52,974 bases of DNA, taken from Hydrogenophaga sp. A37 (lineage in GTDB: Bacteria > Pseudomonadota > Gammaproteobacteria > Burkholderiales > Burkholderiaceae_C). The stretch lies in assembly GCF_002001205.1 (NCBI RefSeq), contig NZ_MUNZ01000056.1:1-52974 (forward strand), written 5' to 3'. The notes under the pieces were generated by a model that was given only the letters and a program-made list of their open reading frames with translations, was not told the DNA's origin and made no database searches. Below, one piece after another: positions 28,465 to 36,785 of the stretch (position 1 is the first letter of the stretch; each line of letters opens with the position of its first letter). The translations under genes were made by a program, and so were the position numbers.

Positions 28465-28470
28465 CACAAT
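28465..28470 (+). promoter_or_regulatory. Putative -10 box for the nucleotidyltransferase-like gene
   Basis: CACAAT lies six bases before the ATG at 28477 with no ribosome site between. This is a weaker match than at lpxC or mpl. Confidence 0.25.
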
Positions 28471-28476
28471 CGCGGC

Positions 28477-29097
28477 ATGAGTGAGTTTCGCGCAGACCAG
28501 ACCGATGAAATCGCCGCCGTCGCGGCGCGCTTCGTGGTGGAAGAGGGGCTGGAATACGCCGCAGCCAAGCGCCGTGCGGGCAAGCAGCTGGGCTTGTCCT
28601 CGCGAGCGCCCTGGCCCGACAACGCCTCGATGGACACGGCGGTGCGAGAGTACATCGACCTGTTTTGCGCCGACACCCAGCCCCAGGAATTGCACGCTCT
28701 GCGCGAACTGGCCCTGGTCTGGATGGAGCGACTCGCGGTTTTCCACCCCCTGGTCGGCGGGGCGGTGTGGCGTGGCACCGCCACGCGGCACAGCGACATC
28801 TATATCCAGCTGTTTTGCGACGACGCCAAGTCCGCCGAGTGGACCCTGCTGGACCATGGGGTGGAGTACCACCCGGGCTCGATCCATGGCTGGAAGGGGG
28901 AGCCCGTGGATGCGCTGACCGTGCGATGCCGGTGCGAGGCGCTCGGGCAGTGGGTGCTGGTTCATCTGCTGGTGCAGGATCGCGACGATGTTCGCGGGGC
29001 ACTCAAGCCGGATGCCCAGGGCCGCCGTCCTCGCGGCGATGTGAACGGCCTGAGAGCGCTTTTGTTGGCATCGGTCGGGCAGGGGCAAGACGAATGA
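28477..29097 (+). CDS. Nucleotidyltransferase-fold-like protein, function unknown
   Basis: 206 residues from ATG 28477. The N-terminal half is helical (ADQTDEIAAVAARFVVEEGLEYAAAKRRAGKQLGL). A segment near residues 97-117 (VGGAVWRGTATRHSDIYIQLF) resembles the glycine motif and strand of nucleotidyltransferases, but the usual D-x-D is S-D-I-Y, so activity is doubtful. It is divergent from mpl and overlaps tlpA by ATGA, suggesting co-expression with that redox protein. The fold is suggested by pattern only. Confidence 0.65.
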   Translation: MSEFRADQTDEIAAVAARFVVEEGLEYAAAKRRAGKQLGLSSRAPWPDNASMDTAVREYIDLFCADTQPQELHALRELALVWMERLAVFHPLVGGAVWRGTATRHSDIYIQLFCDDAKSAEWTLLDHGVEYHPGSIHGWKGEPVDALTVRCRCEALGQWVLVHLLVQDRDDVRGALKPDAQGRRPRGDVNGLRALLLASVGQGQDE

Positions 29098-29615
29098 TGC
29101 AACGGCGCCTCTGGATGGGTGGTGTGGCCGCCGTCGCGATGGCCGCTGGCGCGGGCGCCGCTTGGTGGCGCCTGCGACCGGGCGAGCTGTTGTCGGGCGC
29201 AGAGGCGGCTTTCTGGGCCACGGAGTTACCGGGTGTGCGGGGCGAGACAGTGGCATTGCAACGGTTTCTGGGTCGCCCCTTGCTGGTGAATTTCTGGGCG
29301 ACCTGGTGCCCTCCGTGTGTGGAGGAACTGCCGTTGGTCAATGCTTTTTACCGCGCGAACGAGCCGGCCGGCTGGCAGGTGCTGGGCTTGGCGGTGGATC
29401 AGGCCGCACCCGTGCGCAGCTTTCTTCAGCGTTTGCCATTGGATTTTCCCGTCGCCTTGGCCGGTTTGGCCGGTACCGAATTGGGCCGCAGCCTGGGCAA
29501 CGCAAGCGGAGGGCTACCGTTCACCGTCGTGTTCGGTGCCGACGGCACCGTGATGCACCGCAAGCTGGGCAAGTTGAGCGAGTCGGACCTCTCGCTGTGG
29601 GCAGGACTGGTCTGA
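29094..29615 (+). CDS. TlpA/ResA-like periplasmic thioredoxin
   Basis: 173 residues from ATG 29094, overlapping the upstream stop. An N-terminal signal anchor (MQRRLWMGGVAAVAMAAGAGAAWW) is followed by a thioredoxin fold with active site FWATWCPPC (Cys72 and Cys75) and the cis-Pro region GGLPFTVVFGADG. Such proteins reduce periplasmic disulfides, often for cytochrome c maturation or copper handling. In several relatives that I recall, aroQ follows this gene and precedes accB; here a 256-base gap with no gene follows. Confidence 0.88.
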   Translation: MMQRRLWMGGVAAVAMAAGAGAAWWRLRPGELLSGAEAAFWATELPGVRGETVALQRFLGRPLLVNFWATWCPPCVEELPLVNAFYRANEPAGWQVLGLAVDQAAPVRSFLQRLPLDFPVALAGLAGTELGRSLGNASGGLPFTVVFGADGTVMHRKLGKLSESDLSLWAGLV

Positions 29616-29756
29616 GAGGGGTTTGGCGAAGCGGCTCAGCGGCAGATGGGCGGGTGTTACGAACCGCGTTGAAAAGCGGGTAAAGTTCTTTCAATTTGTG
29701 TCTGTGCGCCACCCGCATGGCCTGTTAAGCGGTAGCCGTCGAGGGTGATGAACGGT

Positions 29757-29786
29757 TTGTCACACGGTTCAACCCTCGTGTACACT
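29757..29786 (+). promoter_or_regulatory. Putative sigma-70 promoter of accB-accC
   Basis: TTGTCA (29757-29762), 18-base spacer, TACACT (29781-29786), 85 bases before accB. It overlaps an imperfect inverted repeat GAGGGT..TGAAC / GTTCA..ACCCTC (29741-29776). The rest of the tlpA-accB gap (29616-29740) contains only a weak TTGAAA/TTTCAA pairing and no gene. Confidence 0.5.
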
Positions 29787-29871
29787 GCGCACCCCGGTAC
29801 CTTGATCAGCCTCGATTTCGATGAAATTGGGTGAAGTTGAATCAATTTGGCCGCATTTCGTTGGAGAAATC

Positions 29872-30327
29872 ATGGATTTAAGAAAACTGAAGACACTGAT
29901 TGATCTGGTGTCTGAATCGAACGTGTCTGAGCTGGAGATCACCGAGGCCGAAGGCAAGGTACGGATCGTCAAGAGTGCCCCTGTGAGCATGGCCGCCCCG
30001 GTCGCTTACACCATGGCACCCGCCGCCGCGCCGTTGGCCGCTCCCGTTGCCGCCGCCCCTGTGGTGGCTGAGGTGGTGCCTGCAGAGCCCTTGGGTCATG
30101 TGGTCAAGTCGCCGATGGTGGGCACCTTCTACCGGGCATCCAGCCCTGGGGCCAAGCCCTTTGTGGAGCTGGGCGATGCGATCAAAGAAGGGGAAACCAT
30201 CTGCATCGTCGAAGCGATGAAGATCCTCAACGAAATCGAGGCCGACAAGAGTGGCACCGTGACGCAGATCCTGGTGGAGAACGGCCAGGCGGTGGAATAC
30301 GGCCAACCGCTGTACGTGATCGAATAA
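29872..30327 (+). CDS. accB: Biotin carboxyl carrier protein of acetyl-CoA carboxylase
   Basis: Carries the carboxylated biotin in the first step of fatty acid synthesis. 151 residues from ATG 29872 ([25 protein letters not shown]), with GGAGAA just upstream. An Ala/Pro/Val-rich flexible linker runs over residues 36-73. The biotinyl domain contains [20 protein letters not shown] and the biotinylation site [16 protein letters not shown] with Lys117. It sits 14 bases before accC in the standard accBC operon. Confidence 0.97.
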   Translation: MDLRKLKTLIDLVSESNVSELEITEAEGKVRIVKSAPVSMAAPVAYTMAPAAAPLAAPVAAAPVVAEVVPAEPLGHVVKSPMVGTFYRASSPGAKPFVELGDAIKEGETICIVEAMKILNEIEADKSGTVTQILVENGQAVEYGQPLYVIE

Positions 30328-30341
30328 GCGACCGAACGCCC

Positions 30342-31691
30342 ATGTTCAAGAAAATCCTGATCGCCAACCGCGGCGAGATTGCCCTCCGGGTGCAGCGCGC
30401 CTGCCGCGAAATGGGCATCAAGGCCGTGATGGTCTATTCCGAAGCCGACCGCGACGCCAAGTACGTGAAGCTGGCAGACGAGGCGGTCTGCATCGGCCCC
30501 GCTCAGTCGGCGCAGAGTTACCTCAGCATGCCGGCCATCATCTCGGCCGCCGAGGTGACCGACGCTGAGGCCATTCACCCTGGCTACGGTTTCTTGTCGG
30601 AAAACGCCGACTTCGCCGAGCGAGTGGAGCAAAGCGGCTTCACCTTCATTGGCCCCTCGCCCGAGTCGATCCGCCTGATGGGCGACAAGGTTTCGGCCAA
30701 GCAGGCCATGATCCGCGCTGGCGTGCCCTGCGTGCCCGGCTCGGAGGGCGCTTTGCCGGCCGATCCGGTGGTGATCAAGCGCACCGCCAAGACGATCGGT
30801 TACCCGGTCATCATCAAGGCGGCGGGCGGTGGCGGCGGTCGCGGCATGCGTGTCGTGCACACCGAAGCGGCGCTGCTGCACGCGGTGCAGACGACAAAGG
30901 CCGAAGCCGGGGCTGCCTTCGGCAACCCCGAGGTGTACATGGAGAAGTTTCTCCAGAACCCCCGCCACATCGAGATCCAGATCATGGCCGACACGCACCG
31001 CAACGCGGTGTACCTCGGCGAGCGTGACTGCTCCATGCAGCGGCGCCATCAGAAGGTGATCGAAGAGGCGCCGGCACCGGGCATTCCACGCCGCCTGATC
31101 GAAAAAATCGGCGAGCGCTGCGCAGCGGCCTGCAAGAAAATCGGCTACCGAGGTGCCGGCACCTTCGAATTCCTGTTCGAAAACGGCGAGTTTTATTTCA
31201 TCGAGATGAACACGCGCGTGCAGGTGGAGCACCCGGTGACCGAGTGGATCACGGGAGTGGACATCGTGCGCACCCAGATCGCGGTGGCGGCGGGCGAAAA
31301 ACTGCCGTTCACGCAGCGCCAGGTGCAGTTGCGTGGCCATGCCATCGAGTGCCGCATCAACGCCGAAGACGCCTACAAGTTCACGCCCTCGCCCGGCCGC
31401 ATCACCACCTGGCACATGCCCGGTGGTCCGGGCGTGCGTGTGGACTCGCATGCGTACACCAACTACTTCGTGCCGCCCAACTACGACTCCATGATCGGCA
31501 AGCTGATCGTGCACGGCGACACGCGCGAGCAGGCCCTGGCCCGCATGCGCACGGCGCTGGCCGAGGCGGTGGTGGAAGGCATCAAGACCAACATCCCGCT
31601 GCATCGCGAGCTGATGGTGGACGCCAGCTTCGTGGCCGGTGGCACCAACATCCACTACCTGGAAGAGTGGCTCTCCCAACGTGAACGCTGA
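30342..31691 (+). CDS. accC: Biotin carboxylase of acetyl-CoA carboxylase
   Basis: ATP-grasp enzyme that carboxylates biotin on AccB using bicarbonate. 449 residues, exactly the expected length. Motifs are [65 protein letters not shown], and [16 protein letters not shown]. It is co-transcribed with accB, and its 3' end overlaps the probable GTG start of prmA. No anomalies. Confidence 0.98.
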   Translation: MFKKILIANRGEIALRVQRACREMGIKAVMVYSEADRDAKYVKLADEAVCIGPAQSAQSYLSMPAIISAAEVTDAEAIHPGYGFLSENADFAERVEQSGFTFIGPSPESIRLMGDKVSAKQAMIRAGVPCVPGSEGALPADPVVIKRTAKTIGYPVIIKAAGGGGGRGMRVVHTEAALLHAVQTTKAEAGAAFGNPEVYMEKFLQNPRHIEIQIMADTHRNAVYLGERDCSMQRRHQKVIEEAPAPGIPRRLIEKIGERCAAACKKIGYRGAGTFEFLFENGEFYFIEMNTRVQVEHPVTEWITGVDIVRTQIAVAAGEKLPFTQRQVQLRGHAIECRINAEDAYKFTPSPGRITTWHMPGGPGVRVDSHAYTNYFVPPNYDSMIGKLIVHGDTREQALARMRTALAEAVVEGIKTNIPLHRELMVDASFVAGGTNIHYLEEWLSQRER

Positions 31692-32610
31692 TCTTGCTTC
31701 CCAGACCCAGCCATCAGCTGGGTCTCTCTTTGAGTTGGTCTTGCTCGTCCCCGAGGCCGGCGTCGAACCGGTCAGCGACGCGCTGGTCGAACTCGATGCG
31801 CTGAGCGTCTCGGTGGAAGATGCCGACGCCCTGACGCCCTCCGAGCAGGCGCTGTTTGGTGAACCGGGCATGCCTGCGCCGAAGGCGGGATGGAACCGCT
31901 CGCGGGTGGTGGCGCTGTTCCCTACCGAAGCCGCTGCCCGTGAAACCGCAGCGCTGCTGGTGTTCCAGGACTTCTTTGATGGTTGTGAAGTGCTGGGCGT
32001 GCAGGCCGTGGCCGAACAGGACTGGGTGCGCTTGACCCAATCGCAGTTCGATCCGGTGGAGATCACGCCCACGTTCTGGATCGTGCCCACCTGGCACGAG
32101 CCACCGGCCGCAGCGCGCGAGGTGATCCGGCTCGACCCAGGGTTGGCGTTCGGTACCGGGACACACCCCACCACGCGCATGTGCCTGAGATGGACCGCAC
32201 GCCATGGCGTTGAGGGCCAGCGTGTCCTGGACTACGGCTGTGGCTCGGGCATCCTGGCGATCGGCGCGGCCAAGTTCGGTGCGGCGGACATTGTGGCGGT
32301 CGACATCGACCCGGCCGCGGTCGAGTCAACGCATCTCAACGCCAGAGCCAACCACGTGAGCCTGCAATCCGGGCTGCCCGATCAGGCCAAGGGCGAGTTT
32401 GATGTCGTGCTGGCCAACATCCTGGCCACACCGCTCAAGGTGCTCGCCCCGCTGCTGTGTGGGCACGTGCGAGCCGGTGGGCACCTGGTGCTCGCGGGCA
32501 TCCTGTCGCGCCAAGCGGATGAACTGAAAGAGGCTTACGCGCCCTGGATTTCCCTCTCGGTCAGCGACGAAGAGGATGGCTGGATCCTCATGACGGCCGA
32601 GAAGGCCTGA
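31681..32610 (+). CDS. prmA: Ribosomal protein L11 methyltransferase
   Basis: SAM-dependent trimethylation of ribosomal protein L11. I take GTG 31681, which overlaps the accC stop by 11 bases and gives 309 residues; no ATG exists near the expected start ([16 protein letters not shown]). The methyltransferase core is clear: [49 protein letters not shown], and the NPPY-like [12 protein letters not shown]. It is downstream in the accBC-prmA unit common in betaproteobacteria. Confidence 0.94.
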   Translation: MNADLASQTQPSAGSLFELVLLVPEAGVEPVSDALVELDALSVSVEDADALTPSEQALFGEPGMPAPKAGWNRSRVVALFPTEAAARETAALLVFQDFFDGCEVLGVQAVAEQDWVRLTQSQFDPVEITPTFWIVPTWHEPPAAAREVIRLDPGLAFGTGTHPTTRMCLRWTARHGVEGQRVLDYGCGSGILAIGAAKFGAADIVAVDIDPAAVESTHLNARANHVSLQSGLPDQAKGEFDVVLANILATPLKVLAPLLCGHVRAGGHLVLAGILSRQADELKEAYAPWISLSVSDEEDGWILMTAEKA

Positions 32611-32647
32611 GCGTGTGGGCGGGCGCTGATCGCGCGGGGCCGCCTGC

Positions 32648-32653
32648 AATAAT
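32648..32653 (+). promoter_or_regulatory. Putative -10 box for the zinc-ribbon gene
   Basis: AATAAT lies exactly six bases before ATG 32660 and there is no ribosome site, as at lpxC and mpl. It suggests a second, near-leaderless promoter inside this run of genes. Confidence 0.35.
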
Positions 32654-32659
32654 CTGCGC

Positions 32660-33820
32660 ATGAGTTACACCACCCGCTGCCCGGCCTGCGGAACGATGTT
32701 CAAGGTCGTTCCCGACCAGCTCAAGATTTCCGACGGCTGGGTGCGTTGTGGCCACTGCGCCGATGTGTTCGACGCCACCTTGTATCTGGAAGGCGAGGCC
32801 ACGCCGGCGCCGGTGGTCACTCCTCCAGTGGCAGCGCCGTCCATGGCAACCGGCCCCGAACCCATGTCGCCGTCGCAGGCCTTGAACGACGATGCCGAAG
32901 GTGACTGGTTGCTGGAACCCAGCCCCTGGCGGTCAGAACCCGATCCGGCGGAAGCGTGGACGACGGCGGAATTCCAGGCACTTGAGGGTCTGCGTGACGA
33001 CCATGCCACGTCGGACATCGATGCCAGGCTTCCCGTTCCCGAGTCCGCCGATCACCCCGATGAACTTCTTGCGCCATCATCAACCGGTGCGCTGAAAGCG
33101 TCGCTGGAGTTTGTGGATGAGCTCAAGCAGTTTGCGCTGGGTGCGTCCAAGGCCCAGGCCGAAACCGCAGAGCCGGAATCGGCGCCAGTCCCTAAGGCTG
33201 TGGCGACAGTGTCCAAGACTGCCGTGGCAATCCCCGTCGACCCGGTGCCCCCCGGGCCGGCCCAGGTGCCGCCGGACGAGCCTTCGAGCGCAGATGTGTC
33301 CGAGCCCGGTTTTGTTCGTGAGGCGCGCCGCAAGGCATTTTGGCGTTCGCCGTTGATGCGCAGCTTGCTGGCGTCAGCCTCGGTGCTGTTGGCGCTGCTG
33401 CTGGTGATGCAATGGGCGGTCCAGGATCGAGACAGGCTTGCCGCCCAGTACCCAGCCGCAGTGCCCTTGCTCTCCAGCCTGTGTCGTCCTTTTGCTTGCC
33501 AGCTCGGACCTGTGCGCCGGATCGAATCGGTGGTCATTGACAGCTCCAATCTCGTGCGGCGCCTGGGCAATTTCTATTCTTTCGATCTGGTGCTCAAGAA
33601 CAGCGCGCCCATGGCGGTGGCCGTGCCGGCATTGGAGTTGAGCCTCACCGACACGCGCGATGCCGTTGTTTCGCGGCGGGTGTTTTTGCCCGACGAACTG
33701 CCTGGTGCACCCGTGTTGTTGCCGTCCCATGGCTCTTTGTCGATGAGCCTGCGATTGTCCATCGCCGACAGCGGTGTCTCGTCCATGACGGGCTACCGCG
33801 CCTTGGTCTTTTACCCCTGA
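32660..33820 (+). CDS. Zinc-ribbon membrane protein with DUF3426-like C-terminus
   Basis: 386 residues. The N-terminus has an MJ0042-type zinc ribbon (CPACGTMF...VRCGHCADVFDA). A long acidic, Pro/Ala-rich linker spans about residues 45-215. One membrane helix follows (SPLMRSLLASASVLLALLLVMQWAV). The C-terminal periplasmic domain (CRPFACQLGPVRRIESVVIDSSNL ... LELSLTDTRDAVVSRRVF) matches proteins annotated DUF3426. The role is unknown. It usually follows prmA in relatives, and a kinase gene begins 15 bases later. Confidence 0.85.
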   Translation: MSYTTRCPACGTMFKVVPDQLKISDGWVRCGHCADVFDATLYLEGEATPAPVVTPPVAAPSMATGPEPMSPSQALNDDAEGDWLLEPSPWRSEPDPAEAWTTAEFQALEGLRDDHATSDIDARLPVPESADHPDELLAPSSTGALKASLEFVDELKQFALGASKAQAETAEPESAPVPKAVATVSKTAVAIPVDPVPPGPAQVPPDEPSSADVSEPGFVREARRKAFWRSPLMRSLLASASVLLALLLVMQWAVQDRDRLAAQYPAAVPLLSSLCRPFACQLGPVRRIESVVIDSSNLVRRLGNFYSFDLVLKNSAPMAVAVPALELSLTDTRDAVVSRRVFLPDELPGAPVLLPSHGSLSMSLRLSIADSGVSSMTGYRALVFYP

Positions 33821-33835
33821 ACCTCCGCTTCTTAC

Positions 33836-34729
33836 ATGTCCATCCTCATTTGTGGCTCCCTGGCCTTCGACACCATCATGACGTTTGAGGGGCGCTTCGC
33901 CGAGCAGATTCTGCCGAGCCAGCTGCACATTCTCAACGTGTCGTTCCTGGTGCCTGGTTTGCGCCGCGAATACGGGGGATGTGCGGGCAACATTGCCTAC
34001 GGCCTGCGGCAGCTCGGGTCGCCCGCAGTGCCCCTGGCCATGGTGGGCAATGACGCGCAGGACTACCTGGGGCGCTTGCAAGACCTCGGGGTGGACACGC
34101 GCTTCATCGGCACCACGTCGGACAACTACACGGCCCAGGCGATGATCATGACCGACCGCGACAACAACCAGATCACCGCGTTTCACCCAGGAGCCATGTC
34201 CGATGCTCAAAAGAATGTGGTGCCGTCCGACGCCGGCATCCGTCTGGCCATCGTGGCGCCCGATGGCCGCGATGCCATGCTCTCCCACGCCGAGCAGTTG
34301 CACTCGGCTGGCATTCCTTTCGTGTTCGATCCGGGTCAGGGCCTGCCCATGTTCAACGGCGAAGAGTTGGCGCACTTCATTGAGCTCGCGAGTTGGGTCA
34401 CCGTCAACGACTACGAAGGCCAGATGCTGTGTGATCGCACCGGCCTGAGTTTTGAAGCCATTGCCGCAAAGGTCAGTGGCCTCATCATCACCTTGGGTGA
34501 GCAAGGTTGCGAGGTCTGGGAGCAGGGCAACAAGACCCTTGTACCGGGTGTGAAGGCGGCTGAGGTGCTCGACCCCACCGGTTGCGGCGATGCCTTCCGC
34601 GCCGCTTTGCTGCATGGTATTGCGCAGGGCTGGGGTCTGGTCCGCTGCGCTGATCTGGGCAACCGCATCGGCGCCACCAAAATTGCGAGCCGTGGTGGAC
34701 AGAACTATCGGTTCAGTAGCGCGGACTGA
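33836..34729 (+). CDS. PfkB-family carbohydrate or nucleoside kinase
   Basis: 297 residues, ribokinase fold. N-terminal SILICGSLAFDTIMTFEGRF and GGCAGNIAYGLRQLG mark the substrate side. The C-terminal anion-hole motif DPTGCGDAFRAALLHGIAQGW supplies the catalytic Asp. It resembles the bacterial adenosine/sugar kinase group, but the substrate cannot be decided from the sequence. It ends 17 bases before a terminator shared with the convergent histone gene. Confidence 0.9.
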   Translation: MSILICGSLAFDTIMTFEGRFAEQILPSQLHILNVSFLVPGLRREYGGCAGNIAYGLRQLGSPAVPLAMVGNDAQDYLGRLQDLGVDTRFIGTTSDNYTAQAMIMTDRDNNQITAFHPGAMSDAQKNVVPSDAGIRLAIVAPDGRDAMLSHAEQLHSAGIPFVFDPGQGLPMFNGEELAHFIELASWVTVNDYEGQMLCDRTGLSFEAIAAKVSGLIITLGEQGCEVWEQGNKTLVPGVKAAEVLDPTGCGDAFRAALLHGIAQGWGLVRCADLGNRIGATKIASRGGQNYRFSSAD

Positions 34730-34746
34730 CGGCTGAATTTGGGCAC

Positions 34747-34774
34747 AAAAAAGCCCGACGCTTTCACGTCGGGC
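34747..34774 (-). terminator. Intrinsic terminator of the histone H1-like gene
   Basis: On the minus strand, stem GCCCGACG / CGTCGGGC with a 6-base loop followed by six Ts, 24 bases past the histone-like stop. It may also slow plus-strand transcription from the kinase gene. Confidence 0.9.
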
Positions 34775-34797
34775 CAGGTGTCATCTCAAGGACGACT

Positions 34798-35256
34798 TCA
34801 GGGCTTGCTGGACGTTGGAAACGGCCAGGCAGCCTGAGGGTTCAGCTTGGTTTGAGCTGCTGGTGCCGCTGGGGCTGCCGGCTTCTTGGCCGGCTCAGCT
34901 TTTTTTGCTGGGGCTGCCTTCTTCACGACGGCCTTTTTTGCCGGAGCGGCTTTCTTCGCAGGGGCAGCGGCTTTCTTCGCCGGAGCCGCCTTCTTCACGG
35001 CGGCTTTTTTGGCCGGTGCTGCCTTCTTCGCAGGGGCAGCGGCTTTCTTCGCCGGAGCGGCCTTCTTCACGACGGCGGCTTTTTTGGCCGGTGCTGCCTT
35101 CTTCGTAGGGGCAGCGGCTTTCTTCGCCGGTGCTGCCTTCTTCACGACGACGGCTTTCTTAGCCGGTGCTGCCTTCTTCGCAGGTGCTGCTTTTTTCACA
35201 GCGACTTTTTTTGCCGGAGCGGCCTTTTTGGCCGGGGCTTTTTTCGCAGTTGCCAT
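34798..35256 (-). CDS. Histone H1-like DNA-binding protein (Lys/Ala/Pro repeats)
   Basis: 152 residues from the ATG at 35256, which has AAGGAG six bases upstream. Almost the whole protein is degenerate AAPAKKA and VVKKAAPAKK repeats, then a short non-repetitive tail (QTKLNPQAAWPFPTSSKP). This composition is typical of bacterial H1-like nucleoid proteins such as BpH1 and HphA in betaproteobacteria, thought to bind DNA through lysine-rich tails. The internal repeats make the gene prone to length change. Its C-terminal tail may be the conserved part. Confidence 0.85.
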   Translation of the reverse strand: MATAKKAPAKKAAPAKKVAVKKAAPAKKAAPAKKAVVVKKAAPAKKAAAPTKKAAPAKKAAVVKKAAPAKKAAAPAKKAAPAKKAAVKKAAPAKKAAAPAKKAAPAKKAVVKKAAPAKKAEPAKKPAAPAAPAAQTKLNPQAAWPFPTSSKP

Positions 35257-35379
35257 TGTTTTCTCCTTGATCAAGTTGCAAAGAGCACTTCAACCGGCCA
35301 GGTGCCAGCGAAGTGATTCAATGCCCTGGGTTCGCGTGAATGCATCCACGACAGACCCCAAGGCCTTGAATACGGTGAC

Positions 35380-35421
35380 AAAGCCCTGCTGTCCGGGCAA
35401 GAGCACGGGCAGCAGGGCTTT
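35380..35421 (-). terminator. 12-bp stem-loop downstream of nrdB
   Basis: Perfect stem AAAGCCCTGCTG / CAGCAGGGCTTT with an 18-base loop, 58 bases past the nrdB stop. The T-run is short, so it may be a weak terminator or a 3' stability hairpin. The remainder of 35275-35479 shows no gene. Confidence 0.6.
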
Positions 35422-35478
35422 GATGTGACGACGAACATGGTGTGAACGATGGAGGGGCAGGCCGGGCGACTGAACGTG

Positions 35479-36642
35479 TCAGTCCCAGGACAACGCGCCT
35501 CCCGATTGGTACTCGATCACCCGTGTTTCAAAGAAATTGCGTTCCTTCTTGAGATCGATCATTTCGCTCATCCATGGGAACGGGTTTTCTTCGTTCGGGA
35601 ACATGGGCTCCAGACCGATCTGCGTGGCGCGCCGGTTGGCGATGTAACGCAGGTAGCCTTTGAACATGGACGCGTTCATGCCGAGCACGCCGCGCGGCAT
35701 GGTGTCTTCGGCGTAGCGGTATTCGAGCTCGACAGCCTTGATGAACAGCGACTTGATCTCGGCCTTGAACTCGGCCGTCCACAGCATCGGGTTCTCCATC
35801 TTGATCGCGTTGATCAGATCGATGCCGAAGTTGCAGTGCATGGACTCGTCGCGCAGGATGTACTGGTACTGCTCGGCGGCACCGGTCATCTTGTTCTGCC
35901 GGCCCAGCGCCAGGATCTGCGTGAAGCCCACGTAGAAGAACAGTCCTTCCATCAGACAGGCAAACACGATCAGGCTCTTGAGCAAGGTCTGGTCGTTTTC
36001 CGGCGAGCCGGTGTTGAAGTTCGGGTCCATGATCGCTTCGATGAAGGGGATCAGGAACTCGTCCTTGTCACGGATCGATTGGACTTCGTTGTAGGCGTTG
36101 AAGATCTCGGACTCGTCCAGGCCGAGGGACTCCACGATGTACTGGTAAGCGTGGGTGTGGATCGCTTCTTCAAAGGCCTGTCGCAACAGGAACTGGCGGC
36201 ACTCGGGCGCCGTGATGTGGCGGTAGGTGCCCAGCACGATGTTGTTGGCAGCCAGCGAATCGGCGGTCGTGAAGAAGCCGAGGTTGCGCTTGACGATGCG
36301 ACGTTCATCTTCGGTCAGGCCGTTGGGGTCTTTCCAGAGCGCGATGTCGCGGCTCATGTTCACCTCTTGTGGCATCCAGTGGTTGGCACAGGTGGCGAGG
36401 TATTTTTCCCAAGCCCACTTGTACTTGAACGGCACCAGCTGATTGACGTCGGTCTTGCCGTTGATGATGCGCTTATCGGCCGCGTTGACGCGGTGTGCAC
36501 TCGGTGTGGCTTTGGGTACAGCGAAAGCAGGAGCGGGATTTGTCGCGGAGGACAGTGACGCTTGCACACCCTGCATGGGAGGTGGCAGGGGAATCGATGC
36601 GGGCTTCGAGGAGGGAGTAACTTGATCGTCCCAGGTCAACAT
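35479..36642 (-). CDS. nrdB: Class Ia ribonucleotide reductase beta subunit
   Basis: Houses the diiron-tyrosyl radical cofactor used by NrdA to make deoxyribonucleotides. The ATG at 36642 (MLTWDDQV) gives 387 residues; a TTG 12 bases upstream is possible. Ligand segments are visible: [43 protein letters not shown], and [17 protein letters not shown]. An extended low-complexity N-terminus of about 60 residues precedes the core. The nrdA-nrdB gap (143 bases) contains a GGTGTCG/CGACACC hairpin. The C-terminus ([10 protein letters not shown]) carries the tail that binds NrdA. Confidence 0.95.
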   Translation of the reverse strand: MLTWDDQVTPSSKPASIPLPPPMQGVQASLSSATNPAPAFAVPKATPSAHRVNAADKRIINGKTDVNQLVPFKYKWAWEKYLATCANHWMPQEVNMSRDIALWKDPNGLTEDERRIVKRNLGFFTTADSLAANNIVLGTYRHITAPECRQFLLRQAFEEAIHTHAYQYIVESLGLDESEIFNAYNEVQSIRDKDEFLIPFIEAIMDPNFNTGSPENDQTLLKSLIVFACLMEGLFFYVGFTQILALGRQNKMTGAAEQYQYILRDESMHCNFGIDLINAIKMENPMLWTAEFKAEIKSLFIKAVELEYRYAEDTMPRGVLGMNASMFKGYLRYIANRRATQIGLEPMFPNEENPFPWMSEMIDLKKERNFFETRVIEYQSGGALSWD

Positions 36643-36785
36643 AGGTGTGTCCAATTCGGTGGATTATCGAAGTGTCTGCATGAAATGCAAAGGACTCATG
36701 CGAGTGATGAATGTTTTGTGTTGCGGTGTCGCATCGAATGCGCGACGTTCGACACCACCACACGCACACGCATCACATGCAGTGG

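Noticed and set aside
34798..35256. Possible CRISPR or tandem-repeat array
   Set aside because: The repetition is codon-level repeats of a Lys/Ala/Pro protein with no spacers; it is coding.
34886..35428. 180-residue plus-strand ORF of Ala/Phe/Gly repeats
   Set aside because: Exact antisense of the lysine-rich histone-like repeats.
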